Positions 37,186-48,841 are shown, counted from the first letter of the stretch. The stretch: 64,000 nucleotides of DNA from Protula sp. h YS-2021 (GCA_949752745.1 OX457026.1:77921756-77985755); one strand, 5' to 3'. The notes: generated from the letters alone by a model not told the origin. Translations and numbers: made by a program.

Positions 37186-37539
37186 TTATGAGCCACCTTC
37201 TTGTCTACGAAGCCTTTTATCCACTTCTTTCACCTGCTTCTTCATCATTTTCCATTCAGGTATTGTCAGCAAAATTCCCTTTTTCGTTGGACGGTTTTTT
37301 CCAGTCCCCTCATCTCTGAGGTATTTGCGAATGTTTACCACACCTTCATTACTTTGTTTCATAATCTTGATATACTTTCCATTGCCTAGAGAAAGCATTC
37401 CATCCCACGACTGTGGTGTTGGTACCGTCATCTCCACTTTTAATTTCTTGATGGTATTGTCAGGATGTTTCACATTCATGTCTTTCACTGTATCAGCAAG
37501 AGTATCCATATCCGTTGTTGCAGATCTTTTCCGATTCAT
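37186..37539 (-). CDS. PC4/SUB1-like transcription coactivator protein d
   Basis: 117 residues and the clearest PC4 member: MLSLGNGKYIKIMKQSNEGV, VNIRKYLRDEG, then KKGILLTIPEWKMMKKQVKE, which matches the beta-sheet and final helix of eukaryotic PC4, with a basic C terminus. PC4 proteins bind single-stranded or melted DNA and assist RNA polymerase II. The N terminus is Ser/Thr/Lys-rich as in PC4. Upstream TATATAAGG (about 37593) and gggggagacacttc are shared with copy 2 (61979). It probably helps transcription or replication of the element. Confidence 0.78.
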   Translation of the reverse strand: MNRKRSATTDMDTLADTVKDMNVKHPDNTIKKLKVEMTVPTPQSWDGMLSLGNGKYIKIMKQSNEGVVNIRKYLRDEGTGKNRPTKKGILLTIPEWKMMKKQVKEVDKRLRRQEGGS

Positions 37540-37594
37540 GGTGACGCTTCAGTGTTCACACCTCAACTAACTCTAAAGTTGAAGTGTCTCCCCC

Positions 37595-40500
37595 TTATAT
37601 ACTGTAATGCCCATGTGCCAAAGTGGAATAGCCATCACTCATCACATATCGCTTGTCATCAAAGGGAGAGAGAGCCACTTTCCTCAACTTCTCCGAGAAA
37701 ATCTGGTGGTCATGACTTCGAATGATGTGCCCTGTGGTTATCGTTTGCGTTTGGTTGAACAAACTGTCTCTATACTGCTGATGTTTCATACGTCTTTGAC
37801 ACGCGCGAGTGATGCCTTTGGCCGTACGTTTTTCTTTCCCACCATACATCATAATATACATTTTCGGCCGAAGTCCAACAAACTCTTCAATGGGAATGCC
37901 CGCCGTCTCATCTTTCATTTTCCCAAGCACTTTCTTGTTCACGTTGGAATGCAGGAAATGATCTGGGGGATAGTCACTTGTGTCGAACAAGTCGGCATCT
38001 TCCTGCATGTCTTTGTAGATATCTTTCGTTTCTATGTCATAACATAGACTGTCGGTGTCGCTGAACAACAGCTTGGCGTTGGGATACTTGGTCATGATGT
38101 AGTTGTAATGAAAGTGGAACATGAGCACTTTGCTGAGGTCAAGAATGGTGAAGCCGACTTGAATGGGTTTATCCAGAAGCAGATCCACTTTGCGCAAATG
38201 TACCGCGGTCAAATCTTCGTTGAAAATTCTAAATTTGTGGAAGGAAGGTTTGGCCACAAGTTTCTTGAACCGCTTTTCCTGGTGAACAAGTTCCACATTC
38301 ATGCGTTTTCTCACATTTTCCATGGTTTTGCCAAACACAGAGTTGTTCATCAATTTGAAGAAGTCTTTCTCAAACGGGTTCTTGGCCAACTTTCTCTTTT
38401 CCGTGTTCAAGGAGATGTATTTTGCCAACCTTTTGCTCTGTGCAAACATGATGGCACGATGCACCTTCGTGACTTTCAATCCCAGTGAGACATATTGCTG
38501 TAAATTTCTATAATGAAGTACATATTTCTTCTTGTCGCACAAGTTGGGAATGAGCTTTTCACTAGGTTTGCCTTTCATGTTTAGATCTTTCCGTAGCTTC
38601 TGACTATGTTCTGACAATTCTCCCACTTTCACACATTTCCGTTCTGGAGCCACTGGATAGTGATTATGATGATCATGGATTGCATATGGGTATTCCAAAT
38701 CCACTTCTAAAATGTATCCAATCTCGTCATCTTCATCCACATCCATAAAGTCAATGGATTCTGGCTCGCTCACCCACATAAATCCACTTTCCGGCATGCT
38801 TTGTGACATGGCCCAGCCATACAAGTTGTTTGCATCCAGGTACGTCAAGTAGTTGGTCGGTTTCGTGGGATCGTAATCTGCTACGTAGGGGTTATTTGCT
38901 TTCGCATACTTGTGTGTGATGACAGATATTCCTCCACGCAGACCTTGTTCAACCATTTGGTACATGTCAATGTCGTTGATCAATTCCAATTTCACCTTTG
39001 TCGCTTTCAACATGGCATCCCCCGACAGTCCTGGCGCTGTATAGTAGTGAGCAGGATCCAATTCATACGTGTTGAGACATACGTGACGAAAGTTTTCAAA
39101 CACGTCAGCCAGCAGCAACACATCTGATTTCAGGTACAAGTCATGGTATTCACCAAATGTAGTACAGTGGAATGTCTCCCACACCTTCTGCGCATGCGCA
39201 TAATCCTCATCGCTAATGTCTTCTTCACTGAGCAGACTGTAAAACTTGTCCTTGGACGGCAGTTGTGTTTCAGCAAACTTGGATGGCTCATCCACGTAAT
39301 CATAAGGGTACACTCCATTTCTCAACAGTAACTCTTTTTGGTCGCTATCGTGAATTTGTGACGTCATGTTATAAAACTTATCTTTCCCTTCTGCCGCCAG
39401 GTTGGATACCAACTTCTGTAGAGAAGTACTCATGAACTGATAACTGTCTGTAAATTTCAGATTGCTCATGGTGAATGCAATATATTTCTCAACGGTGTTG
39501 GGAATGACTGTAATTGTCTCATTTTTGAACTTTCCAATTTCTTCCATGATCAAATGGCTGTCATAGCATCGTAAATTGTGGAAAAAGACAGGAATGATGA
39601 AAGAATCTTTCATATCCTGCTGATCCTTTCGAAATCGGAATTGCAAATTGCATTCACGATGTGCAGCTCCACGGTATTTGCCATTGATATGGTCATGATC
39701 TCTCACACGATCTGCTCCTAGAGGCTCATGACAAATGTAACAATCTGTGGCGTTCTTATAATGCTCTTCATCTTCATGAGTCATCACCATTTTCTTTGGC
39801 TGTAGCAAGCCATGCACAATACGATCACGCTCATTCACCATATGGCCCAAAAAAACTTTCTCAGCATTGTCTCCTCGATACACGACTGGAGCACGTGTAT
39901 CATACTGGCTCACAACTACATAGGCAAAGCTGTTTGGACGATGATGTTGATACTTGTCTCCTTCATGTTTTTTCGTGAAACATTCAAAGTCTGCATAAAT
40001 CACAAACGGCGCTCGCTGTTGTTTGGCTACATTCTTGAACTTGATGAAAGGTTTCTTGGGGAATGATAAACGTTGTGCTCCATGCTTGCCACACACTTCA
40101 CGATGCTTGTCTAACAGATCTTGTCGCATAAACCCATGAAGACAGTTGAAACAATAAAATATTGCATTCTGACGCTTTGTTCGATAAGCCATCAGTCTGC
40201 TGAAATTCTTGATGAGGCAGTAATGTCTTGTCTTGTCATTGCTAATCAAAAGTAAGTTGATTTCTCTCACACTGGTGTTTCGACTGAGTTGTATCGGAAC
40301 AACTACATCATGTTCATATCCAAACACGTTAATGGACACATCATTCTCCTTTTCAAACTTTGGAATGTCTGTAATCGGTGTTGGAAATGTCATGCCTTCT
40401 ACCTTCAATTCGTTCTCAAATAGCTTGTATTGATGCACACGCTGTGGGTTTACATTTGTTGAAGGGTGAAGGTGAGCCAATACAGACCATAAGAAGCACT

Positions 40501-41272
40501 TGTTGTCTTTATTCTGAATGTTTAACACACCTTTTGTACTCTTTACTTTCTTCGGTAGTGGGATAAAACTGCTCGCTTCCAGTGGCGCTGACGTCGCTGT
40601 ATGTACTTCAATGAATAATATGTTATCCAACAACCAGCCAGAACCTTGTCGCTCATGTTCATCAAACCTGGTAAACAATTCTTTATAGGCTTCTGGCAAG
40701 TCCTTCTCAATATCTGTTGGATTGTATGCTGCATATGTTGGACTACTGATGAAGGCATTATCCACCTGTTCTACCATCACGCCTTCAACATTTGGTGTCA
40801 TTTTCTTGAAGCGTGCATGTACCACAATGTACCATTTCATGCCATGGTTTAACGTCTCTAGCAAATGTCTCTTGATTCGATTCTCTTGTTGTCGCATTTC
40901 AAGTAGCAAATCTGATCCATCCTCAGGCTCAAACCGTCTTTCCTGCGCGTTTTCACCAAGACTCACTCTTCTGCCTCTGCCTACTTGTCCTGTCTCTTTC
41001 TTTCTTTGTTCTTCATGAGACACATTTTCCATCTCAGCACATGCATGTGTCTCAAATGCATCCAAAGATGAAAATATCTTGGTGCATTTACAGCAGAGGA
41101 CTGGATCAGGTCTTTCAACACCATCTTGTACGGTCTTTCATCTCTTGGCTTCAATCTGCTCAACAAGCTCTTCATGAGCACGTTTCATCCTAGCTAGATT
41201 GCATGTATGTGCCACGAACAATTCCAGAGATGGAAATGTCACATCACAATCATGACAGTAGACTGGTGCCAT
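37595..41272 (-). CDS. polB: Protein-primed family B DNA polymerase, with one early in-frame TGA
   Basis: Start taken as the first ATG (41272, MAPVYCHDCD) after a TATA box at 41332-41339; about 1225 codons. N terminus: two C2HC zinc fingers (YCHDCDVTFPSLELFVAHTC and LCCKC..DAFETHAC). Then comes a cysteine/histidine region resembling a papain/OTU-like motif (NKCFLWSVLAHLHP..RHYCLIK). Next are exonuclease motifs FVIYADFECF (about 427) and FFHNLRCYDSHLI, an inserted CYICHEPL..RVRDHDHINGKYRGAAH endonuclease VII-like zinc motif, then polymerase motifs YLDANNLYGWA (A), KLMNNSVFGKTMEN (B) and LFSDTDSLCYD (C). A TGA at 41138-41140 lies between the zinc fingers where copy 2 has CGA, so the full-length protein is not made unless read through. 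Confidence 0.88.
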
Positions 41273-41331
41273 CGTTGTTGTTTCTTCAACTGCTAGAACT
41301 GGAATGAAGTAAAATACACGTTTCACTCTTC

Positions 41332-41339
41332 CTTTTATA
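41332..41339 (-). promoter_or_regulatory. TATA box of the polymerase gene
   Basis: GTATAAAAGGAAGAGTG on the - strand, the same 16-mer context as at 27109 on the left side, just inside the end of the TIR homology. Confidence 0.65.
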
Positions 41340-41357
41340 CCACTTCAATGGTGTGTT

Positions 41358-42556
41358 AACTCAGCAGAATGTATCACTAGTTGACTAGTTGACATGTTTC
41401 ACTCATGCTTTTATGCTACTTCCATGTAATCAAAATATGGTGTGTAACTTTTCAAACTTGCTCAAAAATGTTAAAATTGCTGACTCAGCAGAATTTTACT
41501 TGTGTATATGAATGTCTCACTTACAGTTTTACTGCTGCACAGCAGAGACATCTAGCGGTGAAGTTAAATGGTCTGCCAAATGGTATTCATCCGCCAACTA
41601 GACCTGAAATGTGATAAAATGTATTCTCTCTCACACACACACACACAGACAGACATGTTTTGCTTCATTTCATAATATAGGATGGCCCTTAAAAGGGCCC
41701 GAAATATTTTAGTATATCAGCAAGTTGGATTCCTGCAGCGGCATTTGTACTTGTAGTACTCCTGCATCGTAAATGGTCTTCCCGCGCACTTGAACGGATG
41801 GCTGTCGCAATAGCTCTTCAGCTTCAGAGTCATACCACACCACCAGCAGTCATTACATATTGGTCCTGGCCCAGGTAGCGTCGTCGCAAACTTGTACCAG
41901 AGCAGACCACCGCAGGTTTTACAGCAAAAGCGCTGCGGTGCGTTGTGGTGCACCGGGCAGTTGTGTGACTGTCCTTCATATTCCAACCTCACGCAGCACT
42001 TGTAGCATTGTATGGTCACTTTCTTAGTAGCTGATGTGTTGTCCATGATGTCTGACGATGTTTGAGCCTCGAGTCACTACACTTATATACTATTTTATCA
42101 TGCTGAATCGACGATTTCATCATGCTGATTCAGCACAATTTTTGCTCTCCTGGGGGGGGGGGGGGGTCGGTACATAGTATGTCCTAGGGGGGGGTCGGTA
42201 CACAGTATGTCCTAGGGGGGGTCGGTACACAGTATGTCCTTGGGGGGGGGGGGTCCGTCAGGACTGCCGCCTGGGGGGGTCCTCACTTTGGTATCAGGGT
42301 TATGGCTACGCCTATGGCTTCGCCTATGACGCCTATGCTTCGTTGCCATCACAACAATACGTTGCCATGACGACGCCTATCACCTCACTTCCGGTCCGGA
42401 CAACACTTCCGGTCCAGACAGTATGACGTCACTTCCGGTCCAGGCGCTATGACGTCACTTCCGGTCCAGACAGCACTTCCGGTCCAGACGCTATGACGTC
42501 ACTTCCAGACAGTATGACGTCATCAAGTGTGGTAGAACCAACGTTTTCACCCTACT
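41358..42556 (-). repeat. Polinton copy 1, right terminal inverted repeat
   Basis: Reverse complement of the left arm. It carries four TGACGTCA and five ACTTCCGG sites near the tip (42380-42525), the G-tract array (42151-42285) and the second cysteine-rich gene. Confidence 0.9.
41717..42046 (-). CDS. Cysteine-rich protein within the right TIR
   Basis: 109 residues, paralog of 26359-26688. The N-terminal half is the same apart from a few residues; the second half differs (CNDCWWCGMTLKLKSYCDS in place of CTDCWWCGAMLKNFGYYNF) but keeps all cysteine pairs. Conservation of the frame and cysteines despite divergence suggests both copies are functional. Confidence 0.65.
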   Translation of the reverse strand: MDNTSATKKVTIQCYKCCVRLEYEGQSHNCPVHHNAPQRFCCKTCGGLLWYKFATTLPGPGPICNDCWWCGMTLKLKSYCDSHPFKCAGRPFTMQEYYKYKCRCRNPTC

Positions 42557-42718
42557 CGTATCGCAGAGAAAGTGTGAAACAGGGGTAGTCTGGCACATTA
42601 TTTGTTATTGTGCTGGCATCACGCGACGTCTGAAATTTTCATCCACGTTGCATGAAATTAGAGTAATGGGGAAAAGTTTTACTTGAAATAAAAACGTTAC
42701 AAAATTGATTACGCAATA

Positions 42719-43433
42719 ATGCCGGAGCTAAATGAAAATGAACGTTTGATTGCCATTGGTATGATTAATGCCGGAATGTCTATTAGACACACGGCGAGAC
42801 GTTAAACGTGTCTAGGAATACCATAAACGAACTGTGCAGACGATATCTGAAACATTAACAGTTCGAGATCGACCCGGGTCCGGAAGGCCACGAGTGAGGA
42901 CTCCTGCTCAGGATCGATGGATCCGGATCACGCATCTGCGCGATCGGTTTCTGGCTGCGGAAGCTAAGGCAGCAATCACACCTGGCATTCATAATCATCG
43001 AATTTCAGCAAAAACTGTTTTGCGACGTCTAAGGGAGCGCAATATTAGAGCACACAGAGCATATGTCGGACCAGTTTTAAACGCTATTCGCAGAAGGAAC
43101 CGCCGACAATGGGCTCGGCAACACTCTGGACATGCGTGGCCGGCCGCAGAATGGCGACGCGTTGTGTTCAGCGATGAATCGCGCTTCCTGTTGTATCGTA
43201 ATGACGCATGACAGCACGTATACAGACGGCGAGGAGAGCGATTTGCGCAAAACTGCGTACGCCAGATCGGTTTCTGGCGCGATCCACCACCACGGACACA
43301 TGCAGAATTACGACAAGCTCTCATTGAGGAGTGGCATCGGGTACCTTAGAGGGCAGTTAATCGCCTAACTTTCTCGATGCCAAGGCGCGTACAAGCCCTC
43401 GCAAGGGCACGAGGTGGACACAAGCGCTACTGA
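42719..43433 (+). pseudogene. Tc1/mariner-like transposase, broken and internally deleted
   Basis: The ATG at 42719 gives MPELNENERLIAIGMINAGM, a Tc1-type helix-turn-helix start. After a frameshift near 42805, 42834-43211 encodes VRDRPGSGRPRVRTPAQDRW (GRPR hook), the second helix-turn-helix and VVFSDESRF with the first catalytic Asp. The middle catalytic Asp/Glu region is missing, and the C-terminal end resumes around 43310 and stops at TGA 43431-43433. Inactive copy. Confidence 0.8.
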
Positions 43434-43875
43434 AACAGTCGTTTTCGGTGAGTCTCTTCGAATAATGATCTGGATCTTCCTTTGTGTTAGACCTAAAACT
43501 TCGATTTTGTGTACAGACAATGTCACTATCATAAGGTATCTCTTGTGTAAAATTTATAAAGTTATATACTTGCTGAGATATCGGTCTATACATTTACTGT
43601 CCTGGAACTTTTGTCTTTAAGTATACTATTCTTGTGCAATAGTCTTCACCCAAAGACATTAAGAGCACATTAAAATGTTGAGCACCTGTCCACTTGTTTC
43701 AAAACTGTTTCAGGAAATAAATATGTTTTTAAAATTCAATTTGAAATAGTATCTGAATGGTATCAGGTTTGATTATATGTGTTTGCAGCACACGAGCGAC
43801 ATCATACGTAGTCGAATATCCTTCTTTTCATATTTCAAAAGAAAAAAAAGTATTAAAAATAACAGGAAAACCTAT

Positions 43876-44375
43876 CTCAGGGCAAACCTGTATAATGTGG
43901 AAAACTCCCTAATTCGGACGCCATATCGAAGTTCCTTGTAAGGGCCCATTTGTTTCTATATTATTGGAACTTGGATAATTCGGACACCTATGTATTGCGG
44001 AGAATGTTTCAGACCGATAAGTAGATTTTACTACATGAATAACCCGTTTTAATTCAGACAATGTAATGGCGCCATCTTTGAGTGCTGTTTGTGTGCATCT
44101 CCTAGATAATGTCAAAACGACGCCACAAATATGAATGTTTCTGTTGGCGAAGTGGGTTATATTTGTATGTGTCTGATTTTCTTCCCTGAAATTGTCAGGT
44201 GCTGTGCAACAATTTTCCGGTGATAAATGATGCATTTTTCTATTGGCAATTCATGTTATTTAGTAAACAAATCAAGCCATTATTGCACAACCTTAGCAAT
44301 CCGGACACCTTGCTAATCCCGACAAATTATGTAAGCACCAACTATGTCCGGATAAATCAGGTATTATTGTAGTCC
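43876..44375. mobile_element. Possible pogo/Tigger-type MITE
   Basis: Left part ggcaaacctgtataatgtgga and right part (as complement) tacctgatttatccggaca form imperfect inverted ends. The interior has repeated (a/t)(a/t)tccggacacc words. No transposase. The class is suggested by the ends only. Confidence 0.4.
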
Positions 44376-44509
44376 CAATATGAATAGCAAGATTTTGTCC
44401 CGATAACATAAATACAATAACTGCCGACGCAAATTTATTGGAGTACTGTTGTCGAGGTGAGTAACTGTCACTAAATGTCAAGCAACTGTCACTGTTTCGT
44501 AAAGTAAAT

Positions 44510-44900
44510 GCCACGGTTTTGTTTTGACAACAACAGTGTCACAATTTTGCATTCAAACGTAGATGCCACGATTTTATCTAAAAAGTAAGTATCTCGCTTT
44601 CGCACCGACAAATTGAACGATACGATTTTTGGCTCGACAAAGAAAAAAGCCACGACTTTCCCTCAACATATTAAGTCAGACCATATTTGCCTACTAACAT
44701 TAATTCAACAATTTCATCTCGACAACTTGAATGCTGCAATTTTGCCTCGACAAGGTAGACGCCACCACCAAGGTTTGGCCAGGACAGTCTGAATGTTGCA
44801 ATTTTGCCTCGAGAACATAAATTCCATCATTGCATCTCTAACTTTTTTTAATGGTGCAGTTTTAAATTGTACGATTCAAATTGTACGATTTGGCCTCGTC
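44510..44900. repeat. Degenerate about 30-bp repeat (ttgcctcgacaa..atgcca)
   Basis: At least eight diverged copies of attttgcctcgacaa preceded by (g/a)aatg(c/t)(c/t)(a/g)c. No coding potential. Confidence 0.5.
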
Positions 44901-46205
44901 AACGGCTGTCACTTTTTTTTCTAGCTTTCGAATCAACATATGTGTTCTTTTTTGTGCTGTGTGCTTTCGTTGTGAAAAAAGCAGTTCCTCTCTTTTAAGG
45001 GTGCTATTCTAGCGGAATCTGCAGTGGGTCTGTCAGGTAAATAGGTGTTGTACACAGCAGACCGAACTGTAGAGGTTTGGCTGTAGAGGTTTGGCTGCTG
45101 GACAACAACACTCGGCCTTGGCAAGGATAGCGGAAGAGCCGTGGTAGTCACTCATTTCAGTTCGCAAATTGTTGACTGACAAGTTGCCCCAAGGGCTCAT
45201 CTCGAGATTAATCCAAATCTCATCGGCAAACTGTAACGGTTCGGTATTCTAATATGCAAGTTTTCCCGATAAACATCCTTCAGACGAACTGAAACGGCTT
45301 GAGCTTCCGAAGCCTACTGACATCCTTTGAAGCTTGCAACAGACAAGACAAATCAAAACGAAATTTAATCCCTTTTTGTTAATATAAAAATATTTTAAAT
45401 CACTTTTTTATATCGCAGAATTCTACACCTGCGGCTGTTGTGTGCGTGTATGATTTTAAAATAAATATTCCCGATATTTGAAAAAAAAATCCAAAACAAG
45501 CCACACTCTCAAACAGGCGTTTCCTTTCACCTAACAAGTGGCATGATTAAATTTAGAAGTAGACATCCTCTTTATTATTTGTGCTTCTTGAATATAACTA
45601 ACGACGTTCTTATTTTACTGCAATAGCAATAAATAGTAACAAAATACAGATTTTGAAATGCACGTGCAAAGTGTTGGATTTGACACACTTAGCTTTTTGT
45701 TGGTATGTTGAGACCTGCCATATCGCCAACGCCGTGTCTTTTTTTTTTAATTCATACAATATTGAAATGATGCGGCTATCGTTGAATGTCTTTATGACAT
45801 CTTTTCTTTGTACGTTATTTACTGAAAGCAACTGTGGCATTCATTGCTGCTTAACAGGTTCAAACGTTGTTGGCATTTTAATTACATTTTACTCTCCCAA
45901 CTTCCCTTACATCTATTTCCATAGAATGTCATTCTAACATTTAATGCTAATATTAGACACTAAAATATAATTAAAAATACCAGTAAATCAATGTACATCT
46001 CATTATTTTATATTTTGCTATCAGTATTTAAACTTTAGATGGCAAAAATTTATTTTTGGAATAAAAAAATCAGTTTTACAAACTTTAAAAGTCTTAAGGT
46101 AGGAACACATTTATATAAAATCTAACGAATCGTCAATTAATTCCTAAAGATGAAAAATTGAATTATTGATATAAATAATAATAAACTAATTTTTGAGCTC
46201 AAGAT

Positions 46206-46236
<31 letters not shown>

Positions 46237-46660
46237 TTTTGCGTAGTAAGAAATTAAAAGAAAGATTCCGTAGATTTCAAAATATCAATTAAAAAAGTCT
46301 AATTATGAAATAATGTTTTCTAAAATAAACTCAGCTTTAAAACAAAAAATAAAAATGAATTGAGCTCAAAATTGAGATTTCGCTATCAAATATTTCATTT
46401 TAGCTGTCGAGAATGAAACTTTTGATTTCTAAACGATTTTCGATATCATTAAATCATTTTTGATATCAATAAATATTTTTGAGGTCTAGAATACATTTAG
46501 AGTAACAAGAAATATAATTAAAGACAGCAAAAATTAATTCTTGATATAAAGAAATGAATTTGTGATGCCAATGATTGCTAGTATATGTGAAAATGGCATT
46601 CCATATTTTTCGACATCGATTGCAGGGCTGATCGTGCTTTTATTGTTATTTCTTTTCTTT
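44901..46660. other. AT-rich stretch, no gene supported
   Basis: It includes poly-T runs at 46207-46240 and the atatc/ttaat-rich low-complexity DNA from 45950 on, similar in texture to 1000-1550. Confidence 0.4.
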
Positions 46661-46665
46661 TCTTT

Positions 46666-46667
<2 letters not shown>

Positions 46668-46745
<78 letters not shown>

Positions 46746-46768
46746 TTCTTTCTTTCTTTCTTTCTTTA
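46668..46768. repeat. (CT)n then (TTTC)n microsatellite
   Basis: About 70 bp of TC repeats followed by TTTC repeats; the open frame across it is an artefact. Confidence 0.95.
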
Positions 46769-47930
46769 AGAACAAAGTAAACTATGACGTCATGCTAACA
46801 CAGGTGACGTAGCGCCGAAAAATGCAAATAAATAAACAAAGGAGCACCGATAACGATAACGTTGAACATTTATAAAATGGAAGAAATCATGAACGTGACA
46901 CCGGACAACGCAACAAAACATCAAGAGTCTGAATCGATTGCATCGATGCAGCCACGATCAACTTAATCGCGTCCTTAGCACGAATCAGGAAAAATACTGT
47001 CAACTGAACTCGCATAGAAGCTGAATGTTTTAGGTAAACTATATTTTCCCATGCTTCTTTTGTCGATTGAACAATACATAAAGATACAAATAACACAAAG
47101 AGGGGGTACTTCAGCTGCCAAAAGTCCGACACTTACAAAACTATATAATAAAGAAGTAACTACTACAACATAAGAAGGGAGTGGAATGGAGGGACGGTGG
47201 TGAACCGGGGTGGGGTGAGGGGAATCATCACAGAGAAAACACAACATACATGTGCCTTCTACCCAATTAAGAAGGGAGACCGGGGCTGGGGTGAGCGTGC
47301 TACAAACACTTAAGATCCATAATAAGATGATAACTTGTACGACGTTAATGCGACAAAGAAGGAAGGGGCGGGCCAAAATATGCCATTGATACGCTTATGT
47401 AAGGGTTAAGGGGGAGAGGAAGGTGGAAAGTCGGATGGAGGTTGGCCGAATTTTGACCGCTGAAAGAGCTTGATATTGCTATTCCCTGTGCTGCATGGCT
47501 CCGAATGCAGAATAACGCGTGAAAAGGGGGCGATTTATACATAGCAGCAAACTCACTCGAGAGTAAGCACTTGACCAATGAGCACAAGGAGCAACACAGA
47601 GCGGCATGACGAAATAGCGACAAGATGCCTCGGGTGGACATCGTGCGTGTTCACTGTCGGCAATCTAGCGTGCCGCAAGTTTGGTAATCACGGGCTGAGA
47701 TTAGAAGGTTGTTTCAACTAATTACAAGCCAGGGAAATTTTGGCTAGCTTTTTCCTAGACAGTGAACATAACATACAGCATACGCCCAAGAGAGTTTTAA
47801 AATGAACACACTTATTCATTAAAATGGCACTTGAAAATGGAACAAATCATGACACAGAAAATGCAGACAATCTTCAACAACACACCTAAACATGCAGAAA
47901 ATCATCACAATCAGGCGTCACACAAATAAA
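46769..47930. other. No supported gene
   Basis: Mixed sequence. Open frames on the - strand (46975-47376, 47345-47641) show no recognisable protein. Confidence 0.35.
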
Positions 47931-47934
47931 TACT

Positions 47935-48800
47935 GAGTTAACCCAGGGTTTGTCTTTCGTATGGGTGTTGATTGTTTTCAATGGGAAATGTGTACTTATG
48001 AGATCCTTCATTATTTTGTTGAACGTTTCAAACTTTTCTTAGCACGTTTGTGCTCTAAAAACACAGGTCCAGTTAATTCTTCTCAGGTGATATACAAATA
48101 ATGCGTTTTCATTTTGTCCTTTCACTCGAACGGAATTTATCGTAGTGTATCCTTTTGGATTATTGTATATAGGTTTCGGTGTTACAATAAATGATTCATG
48201 GTCTGATCGTCCTAGGCTTGGTCTTATCTCTGCATCATTGTAGTATTCAGAGAGGTTGGTAAAATATTTATCAAGGGTGTTTTCTCCTCTGGTTGCCTGT
48301 TTAGCGATTTGTTTGATGTTTCTGTTTACGATATGTTTATCTCTAAAGGCATTAAAGTCTTCTAGTATAACGATTCCGCTCGATGTTTGCTCTGTTAAAC
48401 ATTTGTCAATTCCTCCCCACAGGTGTTGTTTTAATTCAAATTTGTTTGCTAATGGTGGGTGGTATACGACACAGATTGCTGTAACTTCTCTGGGTAGTTT
48501 AGCTGGTCTGAACCTAATCCAAACTGATTCTATTGCTTCATTTTCTAATCTTTCCAGTCTCTGGAACGGTACATTTTCTTTTATGTACAGGCATATTCCC
48601 CCTCCTCTTTTATTTTTTCTGTCTTTTCTTATCATCTGGTAACTGTCTATTTTCGGTGGATCTTCGGGTATATCTTCATTTAACCATGTTTCAGTTATTG
48701 CACATATATCAATGTTGTTTATCTGTAGTTCACTTGATAGTTCATCTATTTTGTTGTTTAAGGATCTCACATTTGAACAGAAGAAAACGGGGAAGTTATA
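47935..48800 (-). pseudogene. LINE ORF2, endonuclease domain fragment
   Basis: 48039-48770 encodes VRSLNNKIDELSSELQ, ICAITETWL (catalytic Glu), VVYHPPLANKFE, DFNAFRD and SLGRSDHESFIV (catalytic Asp-His), an EEP endonuclease that nicks target DNA for reverse transcription. The usual Gly before DFN is Glu here. A frame change near 48039 is followed by an EKFETFNKI..DKPWVNS segment typical of the linker before RT, ending about 47935. Confidence 0.82.
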
Positions 48801-48841
48801 TCTATTGTTTGTGTGTGTTTTGTTTCTTTTTTCTCTGGTTG

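Larger units (their letters stand above)
25819..42556. mobile_element. Complete Polinton/Maverick element, copy 1
   Basis: Starts AGTAGGGTGAAAACG and ends CGTTTTCACCCTACT, as expected of the AG..CT termini of Polintons, and is flanked by an exact 6-bp duplication CGTATC (25813-25818 and 42557-42562). Terminal inverted repeats extend about 1.2 kb (25819 to about 27045; about 41358 to 42556). It encodes the canonical set: retroviral-type integrase with chromodomain, packaging ATPase, minor and major capsid proteins, adenain-like protease and protein-primed family B DNA polymerase. It also carries an accessory island. Integrase and capsid frames are interrupted and the polymerase has one early in-frame TGA, so it is probably not autonomous now. 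Confidence 0.96.
25680..43621. mobile_element. Tc1/mariner-like transposon, split by a Polinton
   Basis: Left inverted repeat CTTAAAGACAAAAGTTCCAG.. begins at 25680 preceded by TA (25678-25679). The right repeat is its exact complement over 24 bp (43598-43621), followed by TA (43622-43623). Removing the Polinton and one target copy leaves about 1.2 kb, normal for Tc1/mariner. The transposase (42719-43433) is broken. Confidence 0.88.

Noticed and set aside
38108..38488. Open frame opposite the polymerase gene
   Set aside because: Antisense shadow of conserved polymerase codons; similar antisense frames occur along the gene.
41065..41065. Start of the polymerase at 41065
   Set aside because: That codon is TTG in the middle of the second zinc finger; homology with copy 2 and an upstream TATA box place the start at 41272.
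46562..46780. Open frame encoding a Ser-Leu run
   Set aside because: Produced by the (CT)n microsatellite.
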